From positions 231,918-295,917 of the forward strand of contig CAJJDO010000027.1 of the NCBI GenBank assembly GCA_905183005.1: a DNA stretch of 64,000 nucleotides, given 5' to 3'. Below are positions 11,101 to 22,495 of this stretch, piece after piece (within the stretch, counting starts at the first letter, position 1; every line of letters starts with the position of its first letter). Both the position numbers and the translations under genes were made by a program. The notes under the pieces were generated by a model. The model was not told the DNA's origin. It saw only the letters and a program-made list of their open reading frames with translations, and made no database searches. Origin of the DNA: Paramecium pentaurelia (taxonomy: Eukaryota > Ciliophora > Oligohymenophorea > Peniculida > Parameciidae).

Positions 11101-12419
11101 TCATTATTATTGATTTACTAATTATTGTCCTGCATAGGACATAAAGGTTGGATTATTTCTTGTTTTACTACCACCTATTCTTCCATTTTTCATGTCATAA
11201 ATATATTACTGTAATTCATGTGGTCTAAAACGATTAATTACTAATTTTCTTTCATTTTCTTCTATTTCTTTAGTTAAAGAATCTCTCATATTTTAATTCT
11301 TATCTCCATCAAATCCTTATGATTTTTATAATTTTGGAGGTGATAAAATAGCACCAATTAGTTCACTTTTAGATGCAGGTGGAGGTGTGAATCCTTTTCT
11401 AAGGCTTCCTTCTTTGTTACTTTCCTATTATTATCTTAAATCTTGAGCATACTATTATTTTTAATTTAATGATTATTATCTTTACTATTAAATAATTTGA
11501 TAGTCTTAATCCTATTGCATTTTCAAATTCTATTGTTCTCTTATTCTATCATTTTATTATTGCTGTAATTTTTAAAGACTCTCCATTCTTTATTATTCCC
11601 ATTATTTTTGCATTAGTAATTATTACTATTTTTATCTCTCATCATCAATTGAATATTGATATTATTGAGGTTACTAATATAGTTACTCAGATTAGTTCAA
11701 TATTTAATTATTTTAAGGTAAAACAACTAGATTTGGTTAAGATTGTGAATTTTATAATTAAATAAATTGTTACTAGTTTTATGTTTGTTAACGTTATGCA
11801 ATTAAATTAGGATCATCATATGATTATGGATATAATTATTTTTAATGTTGAGATTCTAGAAATTGTTGATTATGCTTGTAATTAGTAGAATCAGGATATT
11901 AAATGGTATCTAGATGTTTATCACTTAAATCATCTAATTTTCTTTTAGAATCCTGAATATTTGTATATATTGCACTTCTATTTTTATATGGATCATTCTC
12001 ATCCCATTTCATTCTTGGTTGATAAGCTTATGAATCAACATCACTAGGTTTACTACCTTATTCCCATAAAGATTTTTGCTTTTCTTGTTTATAAACTTAT
12101 GCTAATTCCATGTTTTTTACAACTTTACTACGTAGAGTATTTGTAACTGCTCCATCAATGTCTTTTGTATTTAATGATCTATCATAATCTTGAGCTAATC
12201 TAAGAAAATCTCAAGAATATTTTACCTTTTGGGTGGGTCGAAGAGATGTTGCATTCCTTAGTAAGTTTCGAGTTCTCCTCTCTGGAAATCTGGATAATGT
12301 CTTTTACCAGATGTAGAAAAAAATGCAATTCCTTATGGAACTACTTGATCTTGAACTTTGTATCCTTATTAATAAAGGGGTCTGTTGATTGGCTGATTAT
12401 TATTATATATCCTTTTCAT
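11101..12419 (-). CDS. glutamine-rich low-complexity protein
   Basis: This protein of 430 residues has one 26-nt intron at 12200-12225. It begins MKRIYNNNQPINRPLYQQ. Residues ~55-150 are mixed charged (KRLAQDYDRSLNTKDIDGA, then KWDENDPYKNR). The middle ~150 residues are dominated by Q, largely TAA/TAG, and form coiled-coil-like QQ/LQ repeats. The C-terminal 100 residues are a more ordered S/P/K-rich region ending GRIGGSKTRNNPTFMSYAGQ. There is no signal peptide or membrane segment. The conserved-looking ends around a Q-rich core suggest an axonemal or cytoskeletal protein, but this is a guess. The predicted stop lies 226 bp from the stop of the gene at 10414-10874. Confidence 0.8.
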
Positions 12420-12452
12420 GCAATTTAATATTATTAGAATTAAAAATAAAAA

Positions 12453-13581
12453 TCAATCTAATTCAACAGATATTACAATGTCAGTACTATTTGTATAAGT
12501 AGAAGCTTGCATCTAGCTAAATTTGAATGTATCCTTCAAAATAGAATTAGACAAATATTTCTCAGCTATATTCTTTGAATATTTAATATTGATCTATGGA
12601 TTATTATAATATAAATGGATTTACTTATTCTGATTTAGTGTTTCCTTAAATAGTTTTAATCTAAAATGGGAAGATTTGGGATTGAATATAAAATTGGCCA
12701 TCATATTCAATGAATACCTTACATGATATTCTAATATATAAACATTTTAATCGAAAATGGAGAATTGCAACTTATTCAATCGACCACCTAGAATGTCTCT
12801 CTAAGAATTATCATTTACAATAAATTTTAGGTCTTTGTAAATGAAATTTCTATTCTAATATTCTGCTCTAACTAGGAACTCTAAAGGTATTCCATGAGTT
12901 GGTAAGTGAATCAATTTATTTTGGTAATCATTTAATGTAGTTCCCAAATATAATTTTAGTACACCATTGATGTCTATTGGATGTTTTAGATTGACAAATT
13001 GTAAACATATGTGATTATCACTTGAAAAGGCCAACAAAAGATCCCCATCAGATCCTAGTGCTTATTTTGCAGAATCTAAGAGGAATTGGAACTCCTTTCT
13101 TCATTTCAATGCATAATTACTTAAATCCATGCTCAAATCCAATCATATACCAATTATCATCATCCAATTAATAATACATGGAGGCTTAACAAATTTAACA
13201 AACATCTTCATCATCACATTCTTAAATATAATCATCAACATCCATTGCATTAGAAATTATATTTAATTACTATTTTAGGCTTTCAATAATCTTAGATTCT
13301 TCTGGGTACAATTCTAATTTATCAAGACGATCCAATTAACCCATCAAATCAAAAGGTCTTTGTCTCAAACTATCATCAAATACATTTTATCTTTATACTA
13401 AAAGAGCTAATTGATTCACCTATTGTATAATCCCTTCTAAGATGATACGTTAATCATTCAAATCTGCTGAAACCTACACAAACCCTATCTCTTTGTTCTT
13501 GTGTTTATGATGTTTTCCATTTCCTTTAATCTATTATCCAAAAGCTACTAAAACAAAACACAAAGCCAAAAAATATTGCAT
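12453..13581 (-). CDS. secreted protein of unknown family
   Basis: This protein of about 368 residues has a clear signal peptide (MQYFLALCFVLVAFGQQIKG). A basic patch (KHHKHKNK) and a helical region follow, then a C-terminal beta-rich part that includes GVLKLYLGTTLNDYQNKLIH and AEYQNRNFIYKDLKFIV. One frame change is needed near codon 160. It is explained either by a 22-nt intron at 13099-13120 (GTAATT...GAAG, an atypical acceptor) or by a one-base deletion in an A-run. Both give lengths divisible by three and a continuous protein. Cysteine is sparse (VCQIC near residue 135). No homologous family is recognised. The start is the first ATG and is fixed by the signal peptide. Confidence 0.75.
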
Positions 13582-14245
13582 TTAATACGTTTTTATATAT
13601 ATATATATTAAATAATAATGTACTTGAAAAAACTTATTCATTCTTTTAACCTAATTTCATAATACTACTATAGAAATAAGACTAACTAAAATAACTATTT
13701 GATAAAACAAATATTATTAATTTTAGAATTCAATATCCAAATTCATAGATATCTATTCTACTAAATATAGAATTTATATTCGATCTAAATTAAAATGATG
13801 ATATTATAGATAAGTAGCACAACAAATTTAATAATATAATATAACTATTATCATATGTAATGTTTTAATTATGAATAATCACTCTAATAAAAGTGAATAT
13901 CTAATTTTATAGGATTATTATATTAAGAGAGATTCGTAAATGCAATTAAATAATAGATACAAGTTTATAGAGTTTTATTAGATTTAAGTGAGAATAGAGA
14001 AGGACAAGAATTATCATTTTTTTAAATAATAAATAAAGACAAATTGTTAAAAAAAAATGAATATTATTTATAAATTTAATGAATCATTGTGAAAATTAAT
14101 ATGAGTTTTTATTAAAAATATATTTAATACTAATACCTATCAGTATTTTTTTAAGTAAATATTAATAAATAGTTATAATAAATAGTTATAAATAAATAAA
14201 ATATAAAAATTTAATGAATTAATGAATAATTTTTAATTAAACTAA
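13582..14245. other. intergenic region with a minor ORF
   Basis: The region is AT-rich, with a (TA)n run near 13590-13607. Apart from the small plus-strand frame at 13871-14092, nothing coding-like is visible. It separates the 5' end of the secreted-protein gene from the 3' end of the TraB-like gene. Confidence 0.4.
13871..14092 (+). CDS. doubtful small ORF, 73 residues
   Basis: A TGA-terminated table-6 frame begins MNNHSNKSEYLILQDYYIK and contains FIEFYQIQVRIEKDKN. Composition in the middle (R, E, D, K) is more protein-like than the flanks, but the length is close to what AT-rich sequence gives by chance under a one-stop code. It may be a gene fragment or an exon of an unrecognised gene. 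No function is suggested. Confidence 0.25.
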
Positions 14246-15665
14246 TCATTATACTATTTCTACATTTCTTTATTATAATTATTTATTTGTTAATGCTTTG
14301 ATCTCAATTGATTTTTCATATTTCATATCAGGTATGGCTTATCTAGATTATTCAATAAATTTAATATCATGATTTCTCAAATTAGGTAATTCCTTTTGTA
14401 ATTCATTTTTATATGCACTATATTTTTAGTAATATTGTAAGAAGCATTCTTTCATGGCCTTCAAATCTCCAGCTGTAGCCTTTGAATAATTTGAATCTAT
14501 TATACTTGTGTAAGATCTTCAACAATATAAGGGAATGGATTACTCAAATATGGTTCTGCCCAAGTATGAGTTTCAAGAAGTACATCTAAAAGTGCCATTT
14601 TTTCAATTTAATTTTCATCAGTTTCTCCAGTTCTTCTAGGTGGAATTCGAGTTGCTTCAGTATAATTGATACCATGAGGAGCTTCAACCCAATAATTGTT
14701 GATGGGAACTAAGTGAGGGATTCCAACATAGGCATTAATTGTTTCACATCCTTCAAAAGCACTCTTTAACATTCCAGTCATATATAAATCTTTGGGTGTT
14801 TAAAAAACATGGGGTAAGAAATCATAAGCAGCTTTTCTTAAGGTTATAGGAATATCATTCATTTATTTAGTTTTTTGTAGAGTATATTTAAATAGATCTC
14901 TAGCTTCTTAGATTTCAAGAGTGCCACCTATATTTAATTTATGTAAATGATCAGGCATGTCAGCCAATAAAACTTTGTGTTTACCCATAAGGGCTGTGTA
15001 AAGTACACGATTAATGAGATAATATTCTGAATATCTATGGTTGATAATATGTTCATCAATAGTTTGTATGAATAGATTTTTATTGGCTTCTTATATTTCT
15101 TTGGATTAAATATTAGCATATGAATAAGTACTAAGACCTTTAGACCAATCAATTTCTTCCATATTTTTATTGGCATTAAGCATATCCAAGACAACTAAAT
15201 TAACAATAGCTTCTTCCCAAGCATGAGGTTTTAGGGGATCAATCAAAGGAGTGTCATACTATTCATAACCTTCTACATTTTAAAGTGCACATTTATGAGC
15301 CAAGAATCTTTGTCTTGCAATATAAGGTGAAGGGTCTAATTATAATACAATAAGATCTGGATGCATTCTAAGTATAGGAATTTGATATACTATGTATTAA
15401 GACTATTAAAGATATCGTAATTCTAAAATTTGTCTTTGGTTTAACCATAGGGTACCCCAGTCACATAACAAGTATCAGAACTTTCATGATTATTTGCCAG
15501 ATATCCTTGATTGGCTGCTTTTAATGGTTTGAGACTGACAGATTTGGGTGTTTTTGCACCATAGGAATCTCTTTGATTGAGAAAGTAGAGCTCAGCAGAT
15601 AGCTATTCATAGCGATATCTCAATGTCTAATTGAGGGATCTAACAATTTTAATTCTTTATAACAT
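14246..15665 (-). CDS. TraB-domain-like protein
   Basis: A 456-residue protein with two introns: 15368-15390 (23 nt) and 14480-14505 (26 nt, ending AAAG). After splicing, the order of conserved-looking blocks resembles the TraB/PrgY/GumN superfamily of membrane-associated alpha/beta proteins. These blocks are a YVTGVPYG segment, HPDLIVLQLDPSPYIARQRF (cf. pDvvvlELc..R), a helical middle with MGKHKVLLADMPDHL, and near the C-terminus CETINAYVGIPHLVPINNYW (cf. vvavVGagHvpGi). The canonical GTxH-type motif is not exact, so the call is tentative. There is no signal peptide; an Arg-rich start (MLQRIKIVRSLNQTLRYRY) could be a mitochondrial targeting sequence. The gene is divergent from the kinase at 15758. 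Confidence 0.6.
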
Positions 15666-15757
15666 AAATAATGTTAGAACACAAGAGAAATCACTCATAG
15701 AAAATTAGAACTATATTGATAAGATGTAATGATAAATAAGTGGCAATTGATATAGCA
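15666..15757. promoter_or_regulatory. bidirectional 5' region, 92 bp
   Basis: Only 92 bases separate the start codons of the TraB-like gene (minus) and the AGC kinase (plus). Both promoters and both 5' UTRs must fit here or overlap the coding ends. No specific motif is claimed. Confidence 0.35.
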
Positions 15758-17533
15758 ATGGACAAGAGTGTAGCTGATCTCCTAAACAAGGTATAAATAT
15801 TTAAGAGTTATTAATGTTAGCTTCGTGAACATCCAGCAACACCAAATTCATAATAGTTAGTTGCTCTGAAAACTGTCTCCAATTCAATCACTATGGATTA
15901 CATGCTGTCTGTACCAGAAGAGAGAGGTAAGCTTTTAAATTCATTTTAAATCAGCTTAACTGCCCATACACAAGTTAAAATAAGAAGCTTTGATTGGAGT
16001 CTATAGATAAAATGCTCATAAATCAATTCTCAGTCTTCTAGATTTCACATTTGAAAGATGCATAGGCAAAGGAGGTACTTCAGAGGTCTATTTGGTACGT
16101 CATCATGTATCTGGACGATTGTTTGCTCTGAAAATGATCAAAAAATAATATATTACTGATTGCAGAAGACTGGAACAAATTCTTAGAGAAAAGAAAATAC
16201 TATCTCAGGTTCTGAATCATTCTAAATTTATAATACCATTGTATGCTACATTTGCAACTAAAGATCATCTATGTTTTTTAATGGAATACTCTGCTGGAGG
16301 TGAAATGTTTTATCATCTTTAAAATTACCGTTTTACAGATGATGAAGCAAGAGCTTATATTTGTGAAGTCATTTGTGCTTTAGAAGAACTTCATTAACAT
16401 AGAGTTTTATATAGAGACTTAAAAGTATTATCTAATATATTATATATATAAATAGCCAGAAAATATACTCATAGATCTAAGAGGTCATATTTAATTAACA
16501 GATTTTGGTTTGTCTAAATTGGATTTGAGTGAAGAACAATTAACAAATAGTTTCTGTGGTTCTCCTGAATATATGCCTCCAGAAATTGTTAATCGATAAG
16601 GTTATTCATATCCTGCTGACTTTTATACCTTAGGATGTTTATTATATGAATTGTTGTTAGGTTTACCACCTCATTATTCACAAAATACTGAGGAAATATT
16701 TCATAAAATTTAGAATGAGGATATATCATTCCCTGAAGATTTGAGTATTGATGTAATGTCATTATTGTAAAGTCTTTTAAATAAGAATATTACAGAAAGA
16801 ATACATGATTTTAATACTTTAAAGAAGAATTCTTGGTTTAGTAATGTTGATTGGCAAGCTGTTAAATAAAAGAAATCTAATTAGATGCCTATATTTATAG
16901 ATATATATGAAACACATATTCATTAAGAATTTTTGAAGATTGATGTTAGTGATCTAAATTAGAAAAATGAACATGGTGAATTAAGTAGTTCAGAAGATCT
17001 TTTTGATTTCTTTAATTATGTTAATGAAACATATAAAGACATATTTTAATTGAAATAAAAGATGAGAGTTCAAAGTGATCATCTTATTGATAAAAAGCTA
17101 TTATAAATAAGTTAATCATCTACAAAAAAGAAAAATCTTTAATTAAATTTGAATGATATAGAGAAATAATTTTCTAAAACTCAAAAATAATCACTTACAC
17201 CATAAAGTATTATGCCATTGTCTTTATTACGTAAATCATTTTAATAAATGATGAAAGAGAAACCTAGAAAGAGTTAAGACAATCATCCCACTTTAAGTAC
17301 TGTATTATCAGATCGTCCTATAATTGATCGAAATTATGTAAATATATCATTTTAAATAATTTTAGATATAGAAGATGTTATAAACTTTAACAAGTAAAAA
17401 GAAACCATAAAGTCCTTAACATAATGAATTGTCATGGAGACCACCTTAAGTAAAAAGAGGATCTAGTTCATCAACTCATTTAAAATCATCTATAAGTTAA
17501 AGAGGATAGAGTTCAACAAGAAAATAAAAATGA
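15758..17533 (+). CDS. AGC-family serine/threonine protein kinase
   Basis: A 552-residue protein with four introns: 15791-15820 (30 nt), 15927-15954 (28), 16425-16455 (31) and 17338-17365 (28). The kinase domain spans about residues 75-330. It has the glycine loop IGKGGTSEVYLV, catalytic Lys in FALKMIKK, C-helix Glu in RLEQILREKK, and catalytic loop VLYRDLKPENILID (YRD, as in PKA-like kinases). DFG is in LTDFGLSK, the activation segment is FCGSPEYMPPEIV, and the alpha-F region is ADFYTLGCLLYELL. The third intron lies between DLK and PEN. The C-tail is long, S/Q/K-rich and disordered; it has no clear hydrophobic FxxF motif, unlike PKA/PKG tails. All catalytic residues are present, so it should be active. 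Regulation and substrates are unknown. Confidence 0.92.
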
Positions 17534-17871
17534 TTTACTACTTATTATTTCAAATTTCATTCTACTTGTCATAATTTATTTTAAGATTAGATAATCTATT
17601 TATTATAGATATTTTAATAATAATTAAATATTCAAATAAAAATTACTATGGATTATTAGTTTATTTCTTTATTTAATTATTATTAAAATATTATAAAAAT
17701 AACTAACATGAGTAATTTATTCTTTATTACTTTTAAGAGTATAACTTTTCAAAATAAATATTTTAATTTTAATGGAGAGGTAAACTATGTAAAATTGGTG
17801 TAATTAAGGATGTTTATAAAGAGGATTTTGATTATTAATCAATTTGATAATTATACATAAAAATAAGACTT
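17534..17871. other. intergenic, no gene seen
   Basis: 338 bp between two same-strand kinase genes. It is AT-rich, with no coding-like frame of useful length and no RNA gene recognised. It must hold the 3' end of the AGC kinase mRNA and the CDPK promoter. Confidence 0.5.
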
Positions 17872-19441
17872 ATGGATCAAAATCATCTGAAATTAAATTT
17901 TAGTCAATTCATTGTTGAGAAATAAAACTCATATACAGATGACTATAAACTTGGAGTATATATTATATATATTATTTAGGGAGTATTGGGTGTTGGTGCA
18001 TTTTCATAAGTTAGAAAAGTGACACATAGAAAAACTAGAGTTATAAGAGCAATGAAAGTTTGAGAAATGTTTATCATTTATAATAGGTCATTAGTAAATC
18101 AAGACTTTCTACTACTGAGTTACAATAAAAGTTTATAAATGAAATAAATGTTTATAAATAATTAGATCATCCTCACATACTTAAATTATATGAGTTCTAT
18201 TAAGATGAAAAGAATTTCTACATTATTATAGAATTATGCACAGGGTATATATTGAAATGGAATTTAGTGGAGAATTGTTTGATAAAATAATTGAAAAAGG
18301 TAGTTTTTCAGAAAAAGAAGCATCTTATGTTATGAAGTAGATAATGTCTGCAATTTTGTATGCTCACAATCAAAATATAGTGCATAGAGATTTAAAACCA
18401 GAAAATGTTTTACTTGATATAACCAGTTAAGGCAATTATAATGTGAAGGTTGTAGATTGGGGAACAGCAAAAATATTTTCACCTAATCAACAAATTAATG
18501 AAAAATTTGGAACTTTATTTTATATGGCACCTGAAGTATTGAAACGTAATTATAATGAAAAATGTGATATTTGGTCTTGTGGTGTTATTTTATATATTTT
18601 ATTATCTGGAGTACCTCCATTTAATGGAAGAACAGATATTGAAATACAAAAGAGTATATCACATGGAAAATATTCATTAGAAGTAAAAAGAATATGATGA
18701 TTTTTATTAAGGGTGATGTTTGGAATTCTGTCAGTGTTCATGCAAAAGATCTTGTTACTTAAATGCTTTAATATGATGTATAAAAGAGATTAAGTGCAAA
18801 ATAAGTTTTGGAACATCCATGGATTTTATAATAACATTAAGATAAAGTTGATAAATAAATAGTCTAATGTAGATTAAAGAATCTAATCAATTTCAGAGCA
18901 GAATAAAAATTATAATAAGCTACATTGATGTTTATAGGTACAACTATGATTTCGAAAGAAGAGAAAAATTAGTTAGTAATTATTTAATTATCTATAAGAT
19001 GTAAGCTTTTAAAGAGATGGATTAGAATGGAGATGGGATCCTTACAAAAGAAGAGATCCTAGAAACATATAAAAAATATATGGATGATGAAACTGCTTTA
19101 TAGGAAGTTTAAAAGATTATGGATTTAGTGGACATGGATGGATCAGGTACAATAGATTATACTGAATTTATTATTGCTTCAATGGATAGAAAAAAAGCAG
19201 TGTAAAAAGAGAAATTGAAAGAAGTAATTAAAAATATAAAATTTTAAAGGCATTTCAAATATTTGATAAAGATGGAAATGGATTTATTTCAGAATAAGAA
19301 ATTAAAGAAGTTTTGGGTCCATCATTAACAGGAATTGATGAGAAATATTGGTTAGATATGATTAAAGAAATAGATAAAAATGGAGATGGATAAATCAGTT
19401 ATGAAGAATTCTGTGAAATGATGATGAAAATCATTTAATGA
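17872..19441 (+). CDS. calcium-dependent protein kinase (CDPK)
   Basis: A 471-residue kinase fused to a calmodulin-like domain. There are six introns: 17956-17979 (24 nt), 18058-18086 (29), 18245-18267 (23), 18683-18711 (29), 18976-18998 (23), 19224-19249 (26). Kinase motifs are GVLGVGAFSQVRKV, RAMKVISKS (catalytic Lys), ELCTGGELFDKI, IVHRDLKPENVLLD, FGTLFYMAPEVL and DIWSCGVILYILLSG. The metal-binding motif reads DWG (VVDWGTAKIF) instead of DFG. A junction helix is followed by four EF-hands with canonical loops DQNGDGILTKEE, DMDGSGTIDYTE, DKDGNGFISEQE and DKNGDGQISYEE. There is no N-terminal MG myristoylation site (it starts MDQNHLK). It is expected to be activated by Ca2+, with roles in ciliary beating or exocytosis conceivable. 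Confidence 0.95.
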
Positions 19442-19461
19442 TATATATATATAGACTAATT

Positions 19462-20543
19462 TCATCTTTATAAAAAACGTTCTAGCATTGCCTTAAACAT
19501 TTCTTACATCTATGTATGATATTGCATAGCACGATTCCCAATTTTATTTGCAGTATCCTATTACTTTTCTGCTATTTCCAACATTGTATTATCAAATTAT
19601 TTATCTAAGATACTCTTCCAAATATTATAATGATTCTCTAAAATTTTAATATTAAATATAAACTTACATTCTACTCTCTGTAACAGATTTACATATTGTT
19701 CTTTAGCATTTATATGAGTATGTTTAGATTGAGTGAAAAAAAGTTCTTTATCCAATAAATCAAATGATTATTCTAATTAATCATTCATCATTGTTATTAG
19801 ATATTCAGATATAACACTCCTCATTAAACTTAACAATTATATAGATTCTTCTTTTTTATGAGGATTTTATTTTTCTTGAAATAATCTATCAACGCTCTTC
19901 ATAAAAAAATCCACTTCTTAATTTTACATCTATTTAAATGAACCTATCATTATTTTAGATTCTAATAATTCTAAAGCTTTATAAATATCCTATTAATCAT
20001 TTGATTCTAAAACTATAAACATTATTATCTAATATATATAATACCTTCTTATATTTTTTGATGCAAATAATTAAATTCCTCAAAACGTTTGCTGATATCT
20101 TCAGGTTAAGAATGTTTTATCTTTGCTAGTTCTTTTATGTCTCCTTCTATGAGTTTTTCCTTATTTTATTTACTTATATACTTTATCTGCAATTATACGT
20201 TTTATCTTATCAATTGCTTCTGGAAAGGTTTCCCTTAAAAACATCTACATGTCTTCCTTTTATCTTTTATGGCATACCTATTCTGCTTTCAATGATTTAA
20301 GGAGCTAACAATTACAAAGACCCTTACTTCTTAGTAATGCTCACTGTAGATTGTAAAACTTTCTTCCTCAAATTCCAACTTTTCTTTTGACCTTATCTCT
20401 AATTTCTCCAAAGCTGTATAATACTCCAATTACGATAGGAATTCCTTTATAGAATTCATTTTGTTATAAACATCCATCGCATATTATTCTTCTTTATGCA
20501 CGTATGCAAAAGTAGCTACAGACAGTAGAATTATTAATAACAT
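19462..20543 (-). CDS. secreted coiled-coil protein
   Basis: This 324-residue model has a signal peptide (MLLIILLSVATFAYVHKEEQ) and then alternating helical, K/E/Q-rich segments throughout. Four introns are inferred: 20305-20327 (23 nt), 20160-20181 (22), 20013-20044 (32) and 19638-19667 (30). The first three remove frame breaks. The fourth is a stopless 30-mer and is judged intronic by its GTAAGT...TTTTAG ends and base composition. The helical, cysteine-poor, secreted design recalls trichocyst matrix or other granule proteins of Paramecium, but I see no diagnostic trichocyst motif. The same frame stays open upstream to an ATG at 20858; I chose the downstream ATG because it gives a proper signal peptide. 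The stop lies 20 bp from the CDPK stop (convergent). Confidence 0.7.
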
Positions 20544-21025
20544 AAATATTGAATAAAGAAGCACTCTATCAAAAAGTAAATAAAATAGAGACAAATAAAA
20601 ACTGAATTATTTAAAAATCTTATTGAAACCTTAGAAATCAAACCAAAAAAGGACTAAGATTAATCTAATATTGCTGGTGATAATTCTTTCTTTATCCTAA
20701 ATTCTTCTATCCTTCAACCTTTAAATCCCTTTTACATCATCTTTTTCCAATATTTCTTTCTATTATTCATTTATAGTTGAGGTTAAAAGAAAGAAAGGAG
20801 ATTTATAAGAATATGATAGAGATTATTAATATTTAAAATAAACTAACGTATTTGACATAATGTATTTAAATTTATAATACAAAGCTGTTCATTATTGATG
20901 TTCAATTGTTATTTTAAACAATTCATTTATGAAATTTCATTATTTTAAATACATATCTATGAATCAATTCTGAAATATAAAGATGAAGAAAATTATAACA
21001 ATATGAAAAAATTGATTTATATAAT
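20544..21025. other. intergenic with a minus-strand open frame
   Basis: A TGA-free minus frame from the ATG at 20858 continues in register into the signal peptide of the next gene. Its first ~70 codons (including EILEKDDVKGIQRLKDRRIQ) look coding-like, while the following ~35 are F/L/Y-rich as in translated noncoding DNA. It could be a separate small gene whose end is hidden by a missed intron, or an upstream exon of the gene at 19462-20543. I do not assign it. Confidence 0.35.
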
Positions 21026-22216
21026 TCATTGTTAATGCATTTCTTTCCAAAATTACATTACTTTTCCTGACATAATCTAATCAACTAAATTTATGAATTC
21101 TTATTCTGGACTATTGGCTGGAAATTTATAATTCTCAACTCCTTAAAATAAATTTTATTTGTTTGGAGCATATAATTGAGTAGAGAAATCTGGTAATAGT
21201 AAATTTAAATGTTTGCAATCTTCTGATGTAAATTTTGGAATTGCAGGAGGGAATACCTAATTGGATTTATCAATTAGTAGTATACTTTTAATTTATCTAA
21301 ATTTTCTTTTTGCTTTTTATGATAATTTTTAAGGAAAATGGCAGCCATTTTTTTAAAACTCTCTTTATCTCCTCCAGTTTAGAGATATGTTTAATAAAGC
21401 ATTTAACCAACATGAGTTTAAAATTCCATTTTAGATCCAACCAAAATATTTTATGTTTATTAATTAGGTGCATCATTTGCAAGTTAATCAGCCTCATTTA
21501 CTTTCCTCTATTTCTCCTTTTATTATTTTTATTTCCTTTCTTCTTCCTCTCTTTATAATTATTATCTTTTATGTAAAGCCAATTGCATTTTTTTTTTAAA
21601 ACTGAAATAAGTTATATCTTATTCTTCCTCTAATTTCTATTCCTCATTATCATTCTTATTAGGATTCTCTGATTATGATCTTGGTTATTATTTAGTATCT
21701 TGTTTAACTTATACTTATTCCTCTTACTTCTATTATTGTTATTATGTTTCTCTTTACAAAATTTCCAAATAATCTACTTTATCAACCTTCTATTTGAATA
21801 TATTAAGTCTATGATTAATGGTTTCTAATGTTGGTAAAGTTTGCCCTCCTTAACTGTTTCTTATAACATCCTTTCCAAGTAATTTCCAACCATGTACAAA
21901 TTACTGTTACTCTGATTTAGAAATTAAAGTTTGTCTATAAATAAATCCATTAAGTTTACTTATGTTTATTTTATTCATTTTTTTCAGTATTACCTTCATC
22001 TTTCTCTTCTTATTCAAATTTTATGGCTTCTTGTAATCCTGGATTTTCTGTAAAAAATTATGCCATTTGCTCTTTAAGATGGAAAATAGTGTTTGTATCA
22101 GTTTCAGCTTCTTCCTCTTCAATACTTGAATTGAAGGAATTATCACTATTCATTGAATCATCAGAAGAGAATACAATAGCTTCCTTCTATATTTGTATTT
22201 AAGATGCTCTTTTCAT
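21026..22216 (-). CDS. acidic / Q-rich coiled-coil protein, unknown
   Basis: 378 residues with two introns, 21935-21959 (25 nt) and 21257-21285 (29 nt). The N-terminus is Ser/Asp/Glu-rich (for example IVFSSDDSMNSDNSFNSS), giving casein-kinase-type acidic phosphosites. The middle contains a long Q/E/K coiled coil. The C-terminal ~80 residues are more ordered (KVFPPAIPKFTSEDCKHL... then LVDQIMSGKVMQFWKEMHQQ). There is no signal peptide or membrane helix. It resembles nuclear or cytoskeletal scaffold proteins in layout only. The boundaries are well supported, because both introns remove stops and restore continuous composition. Confidence 0.78.
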
Positions 22217-22495
22217 TAATATTATGTAATTTTATTATATAACAATATTAACACTATATGATAATATTAATAATAGTTTAGTAATGTATTATATATATAT
22301 ATATATGTCTTTTTTTAATTAACATAGAGTATTTTGAATAATTACTTTCATATAATATAATCATAAAAATTGATATGAAAATCCTAATTTTTTTACTTAT
22401 TGTAATTTAATTAATATCTTTTTAATAAGAATTAAATTAATCTAATTATTCTATAAAATAAATTACTCTTTAAAAATATTGATATAAAATTATAA

